A DNA stretch of 5,819 nucleotides from Dorea sp. (GTDB taxonomy: Bacteria > Bacillota_A > Clostridia > Lachnospirales > Lachnospiraceae): the NCBI GenBank assembly GCA_016295505.1, contig JAEDLC010000111.1, positions 1 to 5,819 of the forward strand, given 5' to 3'. A program made the translations under genes and the position numbers. Within the stretch, counting starts at the first letter, position 1. Each line of letters starts with the position of its first letter. Shown piece by piece: positions 1 through 5,790 of the stretch. Below the pieces are notes generated by a model. The model was not told the origin of the DNA and ran no database searches. It worked only from the letters and a program-made list of their open reading frames with translations.

Positions 1-1319
1 ACCATGAGTGAACAGCCGAAGTTCCACCACCAGGAGAAGGATTCATCCAATTCGACAGCAGTACACAGAGGCTCTCCATTTTCCATCATGCCGCTTCGGT
101 TGAATCCGGAATGGTTCATGGAACGTGCGAATAATCCGGCACGTGCACCGCTTCTGCTGCATCCGAAACGGGAAGCGACAGAGATGACTTCCGGGTTGGC
201 ATACATATGATCGCAATATCCGGTGGAATCACTTCCGACGACATCCGGACAAGGAATGAACCCATATCCCGGTACCACCTGAAGTGTTGCGTAATAATTG
301 CCCTGAGGGAGTGTACAGCCGGTATCCACATAACTCTCACCGGTGAGGTCAAACCTGTAATCCGGAGAGATTTTCAGACGTCCATATACAAGAATGGTAT
401 ACGGATCTCTCTGCCAGAGCATGTTCGTTCCCAGTACGGTAGAATGGAATATAGTAGAATAAGTCTTTTCGTCTGCTCCGCCATAAAACTGTGCGCTCAG
501 AACCGGCTCAGGGATGGTACCCCAGTGTCCGGAATGATCGGAATCTGCCGTGTAGCTTTTGGACATTCCGGTGCCGTAGGACGCCTGAGTGTCTGTACTT
601 TTTGAGAGCATGACTGCAATGTCTGTCAGTACATTGACAAGGGAGCCCCCAAAGAACAGACTTCCTGCAGAAGCGCGAAGAACGGCCAGATACTGTGCCT
701 GCGTATCCATATCGATGCCGTCCCGGTTCTGGGTGTGATGTCCGGTGATAGTTCCGGCACTGTACTGTCCGGCAATGCTGCGCAGACGGCCACGGGCATC
801 CTTGTATCCATAGAACATGGGGATCAGCATATATTCCCGGATGGTACCGCGTACATTGAAACCGATCGGCTCAAAATCATCGGAAATCTTCCGGTCACAG
901 AAGTAGACGTAGCGGTCGTGTCCGATGCAGTAGGTACAGGTATAGATCAGCTTTGCCACAGCCATGGCATTCCCCTCGTATTCCGGATCCGCAACATCTG
1001 ACGGCTCATCGGAACCGGCTTTTTTCGTATAATCTTCCGGGTTAAGGTAATAGTCTATGTGACCATCCCAGTCACACATTACAGGAACATTGGCTTTCAG
1101 CCATGGCCAGTCTTTCCAGGTGCCATAGTCGACAGAATGATCGTCAAGGTCTACTTTCAGTGGGGTGTAATCTGCATTTTTTCCGAGATACTCCACGCGG
1201 GACGAAGGATTCAGATCAGAAGCCTCATGGATCACCATTCCGTATACGGGAGTGTCGGTGAGAAGGCTCTGTTCCACTACTTTTTGCACATCTTTGTGCA
1301 TAACTTCAGGTTCTTTCAT
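1..1319 (-). CDS. Phage-type structural/receptor-binding-like protein with C-terminal C-type-lectin-like segment (3' end off window)
   Basis: The frame is open for 439 codons from ATG at 1319 to the left edge with no stop. The start is supported by an AAGGAGG-type site about 8 nt upstream. There is no signal peptide or membrane segment. Residues about 60-250 carry a pattern I associate with a family common in gut Firmicutes phages and prophages: YGTWKDWPW (65-73), DGHIDYYLNPEDYTKK (85-100), SDVADPEYEGNAM (107-119), GRLRSIAGQ (about 177-185), NRDGIDMDT (198-206) and LSKSTDTQASYGTG (238-251). Residues about 350-439 resemble a C-type-lectin fold: STGYCDHMYAN (365-375), then SGARAGLFARSMNHS (390-404), with WWWNFGCSLM (430-439) reading like the closing strand, so only a few residues are probably missing. 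It may be a tail or adhesin-like ligand-binding protein, but family membership is from memory and unchecked. No other phage gene is visible. It lies 26 nt behind the carrier gene and may share its transcript. GC looks higher than in the right-hand genes. Confidence 0.75.
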   Translation of the reverse strand, partial: MKEPEVMHKDVQKVVEQSLLTDTPVYGMVIHEASDLNPSSRVEYLGKNADYTPLKVDLDDHSVDYGTWKDWPWLKANVPVMCDWDGHIDYYLNPEDYTKKAGSDEPSDVADPEYEGNAMAVAKLIYTCTYCIGHDRYVYFCDRKISDDFEPIGFNVRGTIREYMLIPMFYGYKDARGRLRSIAGQYSAGTITGHHTQNRDGIDMDTQAQYLAVLRASAGSLFFGGSLVNVLTDIAVMLSKSTDTQASYGTGMSKSYTADSDHSGHWGTIPEPVLSAQFYGGADEKTYSTIFHSTVLGTNMLWQRDPYTILVYGRLKISPDYRFDLTGESYVDTGCTLPQGNYYATLQVVPGYGFIPCPDVVGSDSTGYCDHMYANPEVISVASRFGCSRSGARAGLFARSMNHSGFNRSGMMENGEPLCTAVELDESFSWWWNFGCSLM

Positions 1320-1345
1320 ATTAAGTCCTCCTTTTTAAAAGAAAA

Positions 1346-2296
1346 TTACAGTAATTGTAAGCTCGTAAGAATGATCAGGCCGATGAAGATGGTGATGATT
1401 GCAAATACAGTGGAAAATATGATGATACTTCCGGCCAGTTTGGAATCACTGTTCATCTGTTCGGCAAAACTGTAGCAGGATACGGTAGCCGGTGCGGCAA
1501 ACTGGGCAAACAGGCAGGCGAGGGACATCCCGTGAAAGCCCAGTAATACTGCACCTGTAACAAATATGGCCGGGACTGCAACCAGCCGTGCAAATACTCC
1601 GATTATAATCAGGGACTTCTCTTCGGCTACATTTTTAAAGTCAAGCTGTACACCGATTGCCAGAAGGGAAAGCGGGATAGCCATGGCACCGATATCCTGA
1701 AGCGGATCCAGAATGGGTTCCGGGAACGGAAGACCGCTGCAGTTATACAGGACTCCGGTGATCACCGCGATAATAAACGGGTTCTTTATTACTTTAAGAA
1801 GTGTCTGACCGATACTTAATCCACGGTTGTGTTCCTGATCCAGGTGATTCAGTATCACGATGGAAAGCGTGGTGACTGTAGGAGATATGAAAGCTGTCAA
1901 CATGGCGGCAAGCGCAATTCCGTCCTGTCCGAACAGCTGCCCGGTAATGTAAACGGCGAATAACAGGATATCGGATCGGAAAGTTGTGGTAGTAAGGGCT
2001 CCCTGTTTTTTCTTATCTGTAAGTTTTCCGAATATCAGATATCCGACAGCAGCCATGACCAGGATGCTTCCTACAGAATACAGTACCAGCTTCAGATTGA
2101 ATAAAGTCTTCAGATCGGCGGTCACTGCACTGGTAAACAGCAGCAGCGGAAATCCAAGAATGTAATTAATGTGATTCGCTTCTTCCACGAAACGGTCTCC
2201 CAGAATCTTCCGAATCCTCATTACGTAACCGATTACGATGATGATTAAAATAGGGAGAACCGTCGAAATACAGTCAGATATTGTAAACATCCGCAA
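1346..2296 (-). CDS. AEC (auxin efflux carrier) family transporter, TTG start
   Basis: This 316-residue inner-membrane carrier has about ten hydrophobic segments (roughly residues 9-27, 45-58, 68-88, 108-123, 127-148, 172-187, 201-217, 228-250, 254-274 and 288-311), the normal size and layout for the Mem_trans/AEC family. Family-like stretches are NPFIIAVITGVLYN (172-185), IPLSLLAIGVQLD (207-219) and the helix after APATV (268-272). Bacterial AEC members move small organic acids such as malate; substrate and direction cannot be read here. The preferred start is TTG at 2296, because AGAGGTG (2304-2310) lies 7 nt before it, whereas the ATG at 2290 would be 13 nt away. It diverges from the reductase gene and has a LacI-type palindrome about 100 nt upstream. 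That placement suggests it moves a substrate or product of the sugar-acid pathway on the other strand, which is inference. Confidence 0.9.
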   Translation of the reverse strand: MRMFTISDCISTVLPILIIIVIGYVMRIRKILGDRFVEEANHINYILGFPLLLFTSAVTADLKTLFNLKLVLYSVGSILVMAAVGYLIFGKLTDKKKQGALTTTTFRSDILLFAVYITGQLFGQDGIALAAMLTAFISPTVTTLSIVILNHLDQEHNRGLSIGQTLLKVIKNPFIIAVITGVLYNCSGLPFPEPILDPLQDIGAMAIPLSLLAIGVQLDFKNVAEEKSLIIIGVFARLVAVPAIFVTGAVLLGFHGMSLACLFAQFAAPATVSCYSFAEQMNSDSKLAGSIIIFSTVFAIITIFIGLIILTSLQLL

Positions 2297-2303
2297 GGGG
2301 GAA

Positions 2304-2310
2304 CACCTCT
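2304..2310 (-). promoter_or_regulatory. Ribosome binding site that selects a TTG start for the carrier
   Basis: On the minus strand AGAGGTG is followed by 7 nt (TTCCCCC) and then TTG at 2296-2294. The next in-frame ATG (2290-2288) lies 13 nt away, outside the usual range, so the sequence favours TTG initiation. Confidence 0.6.
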
Positions 2311-2349
2311 ATTCTCATTATATTTTCACAGTTTTTGCTTATTTCCTTT

Positions 2350-2378
2350 ATTTTCTCATTTTCATATTTAAAAGTCAA
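2350..2378 (-). promoter_or_regulatory. Candidate promoter of the AEC carrier gene
   Basis: On the minus strand TTGACT (2378-2373, five of six to consensus) is followed after 17 nt by GAAAAT (2355-2350, four of six). The start of transcription would fall near 2343, giving a leader of about 45 nt. The palindrome at 2393-2406 lies about 15 nt upstream of the -35. A perfect TATAAT also occurs at 2322-2317 but has no -35 and would leave almost no leader before the ribosome binding site. Confidence 0.35.
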
Positions 2379-2392
2379 CGAAAAAATAGTAT

Positions 2393-2406
2393 GTTTACCG
2401 GTTAAC
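2393..2406. promoter_or_regulatory. LacI-type operator O1 (carrier side of the divergent region)
   Basis: GTTTACCGGTTAAC is a 14-bp even-spaced palindrome with halves GTTTACC and GTTAACC matching at 6 of 7. The central CCGG gives the central CpG typical of LacI-family sites. It is upstream of the candidate carrier promoter and its centre is 147 bp from that of O2. Assignment to the regulator encoded at 3617-4660 is inferred from proximity and recurrence. Confidence 0.65.
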
Positions 2407-2420
2407 GAAACTGATAAACG

Positions 2421-2486
2421 AAAAAACGGCAAAAATGCACAAAACAGAAGGCGTAAAAATATAAAAAACTAACAAAAAAGATAAAA
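2421..2486. other. Run of phased A-tracts, predicted bent DNA
   Basis: Seven A-runs of 4-6 bases are centred near 2423, 2433, 2442, 2457, 2465, 2476 and 2484. Most spacings are close to one helical turn (8-11 bp, with one gap of about 14). Such phasing usually produces intrinsic curvature. It fills the DNA between operator O1 and the -35 of the reductase promoter and could act as an UP-like element or assist looping. No gene is seen in this stretch. Confidence 0.45.
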
Positions 2487-2500
2487 TCTATTGATTTTTC

Positions 2501-2529
2501 TTGAACATGCAGAATGAGTCTGGTATTAT
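2501..2529 (+). promoter_or_regulatory. Sigma-A-type promoter of the aldo/keto reductase gene
   Basis: TTGAAC (2501-2506) and TATTAT (2524-2529) are separated by exactly 17 nt. Transcription would start near 2536, just before the operator at 2540-2553, a position suited to repression by blocking the polymerase. The A-tract run lies directly upstream. Confidence 0.7.
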
Positions 2530-2539
2530 AAAGGCATAA

Positions 2540-2553
2540 AGAAACCGGTTAAC
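2540..2553. promoter_or_regulatory. LacI-type operator O2, just downstream of the reductase start point
   Basis: The site has the perfect core AACCGGTT and the right half GGTTAAC, identical to the right half of O1. It covers about +5 to +18 relative to the predicted start. A further GTTAAC (2564-2569) follows 11 nt later and may be a weak half site. Confidence 0.65.
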
Positions 2554-2602
2554 AAAGAAACACGTTAACAAAAAGAGAAACAATGAAGAAAAGGAGCAGG
2601 AC

Positions 2603-3481
2603 ATGATGAATCGCGTGAAATTATACAATGGAACGTCAATTCCGGAAATTGGTTATGGCACTTGGAAAGCGCCGCGTGCAGAGATCACGATCAACGCAAT
2701 TAAAGATGCAATGCTGTGCGGATGCAATCATATTGACAGTGCAACAAGATATGGAAACCAGGTATATGTCGGACAGGGCATTGCGGCAGGACTCGAAGCA
2801 ACGGGATGGAAGAGAGAAGACATCTTCGTAACTTCCAAACTTTGGAATACCGTTCGTGGATATGACGAGACCCTGGAGGCATTCAACCAGTCTATTACAG
2901 ATCTTGGACTTGACTATGTTGATCTTTACCTGATTCACTGGCCGGTACCTAGTACTTTCCGTGATGATTACATTGCAAAAAATGCTGAGACATGGAGAGC
3001 AATGGAAACGCTTTACAACGAAGGAAAATGTAAAGCGATCGGTATCTCAAACTTCAAAGTTCATCACATCGATGAGCTGATGCAGACGGCAAAGGTAAAA
3101 CCGATGGTGAATCAGTTGGAATTCCATCCGGGCTGCGGAGTTGCTTTGAAAGAAGATATTGAGTACTGTGAAAAGCTTGGAATCGTTGTAACTGGTTACA
3201 GCCCTCTGGCCAACGGAAGAATCTTTGAATTCCCACAGGTAAAAGAGATCGCTGATAAACTGGGAGTATCCGTATCACAGCTTTGTATGAAATATGCACA
3301 GCAGAAAAATGTAATTCCGATCTTCAAGAGTGTACATAAGGACAGAATCCTTGAGAATATCAATCTGAACTTTACGATCAGTGATGAGGACATGGCACTG
3401 ATTGATGCGCTGGAAGAGCCGGGACTGTTGAATGACAGTGATCACACCACATTTGGCGAGGATACACCACCGGTATTTTAA
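2603..3481 (+). CDS. Aldo/keto reductase (AKR superfamily oxidoreductase)
   Basis: This is a 292-residue cytoplasmic NAD(P)H-dependent carbonyl reductase with the usual (alpha/beta)8 AKR length. The catalytic tetrad is visible: D45 and Y50 in HIDSATRYGN, K79 in VTSKLW and H112 in LIHWP. GISNF (147-151), NQLEFHP (170-176) and GYSPLANG (198-205) are standard family strands. The cofactor loop is IPIFKSVHKDRILEN (238-252), where IPIFKS replaces the commoner IPIPKS. AAGGAG (2591-2596) is 6 nt before ATG 2603 and 9 nt before ATG 2606, so either could be used. The gene has a good promoter and an operator and is first in a row with the LacI-type regulator. It probably reduces an aldehyde or keto group of a sugar or sugar acid, but the substrate is not readable. 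AKR5-type 2,5-diketogluconate reductases are an alternative reading. Confidence 0.93.
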   Translation: MMNRVKLYNGTSIPEIGYGTWKAPRAEITINAIKDAMLCGCNHIDSATRYGNQVYVGQGIAAGLEATGWKREDIFVTSKLWNTVRGYDETLEAFNQSITDLGLDYVDLYLIHWPVPSTFRDDYIAKNAETWRAMETLYNEGKCKAIGISNFKVHHIDELMQTAKVKPMVNQLEFHPGCGVALKEDIEYCEKLGIVVTGYSPLANGRIFEFPQVKEIADKLGVSVSQLCMKYAQQKNVIPIFKSVHKDRILENINLNFTISDEDMALIDALEEPGLLNDSDHTTFGEDTPPVF

Positions 3482-3616
3482 ATTATTTTACAAAATTTGC
3501 AGATGACATCTTAGTGTAATGACAGGGCGCGTGGAGACTGGAAAAATGTTGAAAATGCCGGAATGGAATGTTAGAATTGTCATAGAAGTTTTGAAGTTAT
3601 CCAAGGAGCAATGGCA

Positions 3617-4660
3617 ATGAAGAAAAAAGTAACAATCCAGGATATCGCAGATGCGGTTGGGTATTCTAAGACGACCGTTTCCAGATATATCAATGGACAG
3701 ACGAATATGATGAGCGCCGAGACGGCGAACCGGATTAAGAATGTGATTGAACTGCTGGACTACCATCCCAGCGAACTGGCAAGAAGCCTGAAGACAAAGA
3801 AGACCTATACGGTTGGAGTAATTGTATCGGATATCGCCTCGCCATTTTCATCCGCAGTTGTTGCGGGAACCGGAGAGATTCTTGAGATGAATGGTTATGT
3901 ACCGCTCTTTATTAACTGTCATGAGGATCCGGCAAAGGAAAAGATTGCAATCTCAACGCTTGTAAGTAAGGGAGTGGATGGCCTGATCGTCAATACGACG
4001 TCTCCGGATAATGATTTCCTGTACGGATATCAGAATCAGGGAATTCCGATCGTGTTATGTGACAGAAAGCTTCGCAACTACAATATGGATATTGTGGGGG
4101 AAGACAATGAAGAGATCATCTCTGTGCTGGTACATCACCTCAAGGAACAGGGATATACAAGAATTGCGCTGATGACGCAGGAAAATCTGCAGAGTAGTGC
4201 AAAGAATATTCGAAAAAGCAGTTTCCTGCGGATTATGGATGAAGAATTTGGATATGACGCACACGCAGATGTATTTCTTACCAGAGATGAGACGGTCAGT
4301 AGCGTCAGTGAATGCGTAAAAGCATTTATGAAGACGGTGAAAAAAGGAGAGATTCCGGCTGTGATCGGAGCAAATTCGGTTATGACCATGCTGTCATTTC
4401 GTGCAATCAAAAATCTGGGATACAGGATGCCTGATGAGATTGGTCTGTGCGGAACGAATTCATGGTCCTGGAACGAGAGCACGATATGGATGGACATGCT
4501 GCGGCCGACGGTCAGCTGTGTAATGATTCGTGGATATGAGATCGGACAGAAGTGTGCAGCACGAATCCTTGAGAAGATTGAAGAACCTTCCGGTGAAGTG
4601 AAGACAATCTGGGTAAATACAGATTTTGTGCCGAGGGAATCAACACTGAGGAAAAAATAA
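3617..4660 (+). CDS. LacI-family transcriptional regulator, KdgR/UxuR-like
   Basis: This is a 347-residue DNA-binding repressor. Residues 6-27 form the LacI helix-turn-helix (TIQDIADAVG, then YSKTTVSRYING), residues 50-62 give the hinge segment (ELARSLKTKK, with the intercalating leucine at 58), and about 64-340 form the two-lobed periplasmic-binding-type sensor domain (VGVIVSDIASPF at 66-77, VDGLIVNTT at 120-128, GIPIVLCDR at 142-150). An ATG also exists at 3611, but AAGGAG (3603-3608) is 2 nt from it and 8 nt from ATG 3617, so 3617 is preferred. The gap to the reductase is 135 nt with no clear terminator or strong promoter, so read-through is likely. Its natural targets are the four CCGG-centred palindromes on both sides. 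With an aldolase of the keto-deoxy sugar-acid pathway adjacent, the ligand is probably KDG, KDPG or a uronate; this is inference. Confidence 0.92.
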   Translation: MKKKVTIQDIADAVGYSKTTVSRYINGQTNMMSAETANRIKNVIELLDYHPSELARSLKTKKTYTVGVIVSDIASPFSSAVVAGTGEILEMNGYVPLFINCHEDPAKEKIAISTLVSKGVDGLIVNTTSPDNDFLYGYQNQGIPIVLCDRKLRNYNMDIVGEDNEEIISVLVHHLKEQGYTRIALMTQENLQSSAKNIRKSSFLRIMDEEFGYDAHADVFLTRDETVSSVSECVKAFMKTVKKGEIPAVIGANSVMTMLSFRAIKNLGYRMPDEIGLCGTNSWSWNESTIWMDMLRPTVSCVMIRGYEIGQKCAARILEKIEEPSGEVKTIWVNTDFVPRESTLRKK

Positions 4661-4697
4661 GCAATAATAAAGATAAAAAATAAAAACATAATTTTTT

Positions 4698-4723
4698 TTG
4701 ATAAATTCAAAACCGGTTACAAT
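4698..4723 (+). promoter_or_regulatory. Tentative promoter of the aldolase operon, overlapping operator O3
   Basis: TACAAT (4718-4723) is a good -10 box. TTGATA (4698-4703) is a good -35 but only 14 nt away; at 17 nt spacing the -35 would be the poor TTTTTG (4695-4700). Either the promoter is weak and needs help or the assignment is off by a few bases. The -10 overlaps the right half of O3. Confidence 0.3.
4708..4721. promoter_or_regulatory. LacI-type operator O3, upstream of the aldolase gene
   Basis: It has the same perfect AACCGGTT core as O2, here flanked as CAAAACC/GGTTACA. It overlaps the candidate -10 box. The outer positions are less symmetric than in O1. Confidence 0.6.
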
Positions 4724-4775
4724 CTTGATGAGAATTAAATGGTATTTTGTGGGAAAACATGGTGACATCTAGAAT

Positions 4776-4789
4776 GTAAACCGGTACAC
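4776..4789. promoter_or_regulatory. LacI-type operator O4, between promoter region and aldolase start
   Basis: GTAAACCGGTACAC (extended by symmetric T/A at 4775/4790) keeps the central ACCGGT and matches at 5 of 7 positions per half. Its centre is 68 bp from that of O3 and it ends a few bases before the aldolase ribosome binding site, so a bound protein would block elongation. Confidence 0.55.
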
Positions 4790-4805
4790 AATCGGGGAGA
4801 CGATT

Positions 4806-5768
4806 ATGGATAATAAAGTATTGGAACAGATGTATAGCAGCGCAATCATTCCTGTTGTTGCGATTGATAACAGTGATGATGCGGTAGAATTGGGAAAGGC
4901 GTTTCTGGCAGCCGGTATAAAAGTAATTGAGATTACCTTCCGTACCGCAGCCGCTGCAGATGCAATCCGGAAACTGAGCGAAAGTGGCCTGGATGTCTGC
5001 ACGGGTGCAGGCACCGTTCTTACCGTTGAGATGGCCCAAAAAGCTGTAGATGCCGGCGCACAATTCCTGGTATCGCCGGGATTTGATGAAAAGGTCGTTG
5101 GATGGGCAGTGGAGCATGATATCCCAATGTTTCCGGGGATCACATCTCCGAGTGAGATCGCAATGGCTCAGAAGTATGGACTTAAAGTAGTAAAATTTTT
5201 CCCGGCAGAAGCTGCCGGAGGAGTTAAGATGCTGAAGGCATTAAAAGGGCCTTATGCAGATATGAAATTCGTCCCGACCGGCGGAATCAGTGCAGAGAAC
5301 ATTGGTTCATACATGGATCTGCCAAATGTTGTGGCATGTGGCGGAAGCTGGATCTGTCCTTCTAAAATGATCCGTGAGCATCAGTTTGACGAGATTACAA
5401 GATTATCGAAAGAAGCTGTGAAGAATATTCATGATATCTTCCTCCTACATCTGGGAATCAATGCACAGGATGCGAAAGAAGCAGAAGAGATTACCAGAGC
5501 GTATGCAGGACTTCTGGGAGTGCCGATGCATGACGGAGCCTCTTTCTTCGCAGGGGATATGGTGGAAGTCAATAAGACACCGGGGAAAGGAACCCACGGA
5601 CATATCGCATTAAGCGTAAGGAATATCGACCGTGCAATGGCATATTTTAAATCTGTAGGTTACAGCTTTGATGAAGAACATATGCCGGCAGATGAGAAAG
5701 GAATTATCGCAGCATACTTTGAAGGTGAATTCGGAGGATTTGCGATTCATCTGAGAAGACATTTATAA
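4806..5768 (+). CDS. KDPG/KHG aldolase fused to a C-terminal glyoxalase/VOC-like domain
   Basis: This is a 320-residue cytoplasmic enzyme. Residues 1-205 are a class I 2-keto-3-deoxy-6-phosphogluconate / 4-hydroxy-2-oxoglutarate aldolase, which splits KDPG into pyruvate and glyceraldehyde 3-phosphate. Visible active-site parts are E42 and R46 in IEITFRT, GAGT (67-70), the Schiff-base lysine K130 in VKFFPAE, TGG (158-160) and GGSW (179-182). The usual family length is about 205-215, so about 110 residues are extra. That tail has two halves of a vicinal-oxygen-chelate fold: LLHLGIN (213-219) to MVEV (252-255), and HIALSVRNIDRAMAYF (266-281) to FAIHL (312-316). H215, E254, H266 and perhaps H315 could be metal ligands. 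GGGGAG (4794-4799) lies 6 nt before the ATG. Two operators precede the gene and an oxidoreductase follows after 22 nt. The aldolase call is firm; the VOC half's activity is unknown. Confidence 0.93.
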   Translation: MDNKVLEQMYSSAIIPVVAIDNSDDAVELGKAFLAAGIKVIEITFRTAAAADAIRKLSESGLDVCTGAGTVLTVEMAQKAVDAGAQFLVSPGFDEKVVGWAVEHDIPMFPGITSPSEIAMAQKYGLKVVKFFPAEAAGGVKMLKALKGPYADMKFVPTGGISAENIGSYMDLPNVVACGGSWICPSKMIREHQFDEITRLSKEAVKNIHDIFLLHLGINAQDAKEAEEITRAYAGLLGVPMHDGASFFAGDMVEVNKTPGKGTHGHIALSVRNIDRAMAYFKSVGYSFDEEHMPADEKGIIAAYFEGEFGGFAIHLRRHL

Positions 5769-5790
5769 AAATAAGTAGGGAGGGTTTTAC

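Noticed and set aside
336..347. Perfect 12-bp palindrome CTCACCGGTGAG sharing the CCGG centre of the operators
   Set aside because: It is inside a coding region, its flanks (CTC/GAG) do not match the GTTAA arms of the operators, and it encodes ordinary residues (LTGE).
207..605. Plus-strand open frame of 132 codons in the left region
   Set aside because: It is antisense to the 439-codon minus-strand frame, which has a strong ribosome binding site and family-like motifs; the plus-strand product is low in recognisable features.
1059..1475. Plus-strand open frame of 138 codons across the junction of the two minus-strand genes
   Set aside because: It overlaps two supported genes on the opposite strand and its product resembles nothing I know.
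3482..3616. Promoter, operator or small RNA between the reductase and regulator genes
   Set aside because: No -35/-10 pair at proper spacing, no CCGG palindrome and no stable hairpin with a T-run could be found; I see only the ribosome binding site at 3603-3608.
4661..4700. A-rich run followed by eight T residues after the regulator gene, as a terminator
   Set aside because: Only weak A/T pairing is possible and there is no GC stem, so it does not qualify as an intrinsic terminator.
4135..4710. Minus-strand open frame of 191 codons overlapping the regulator gene
   Set aside because: It lies antisense to the well-supported LacI-family gene, has no family-like motif and no convincing ribosome binding site; its length follows from the codon pattern of the real gene.
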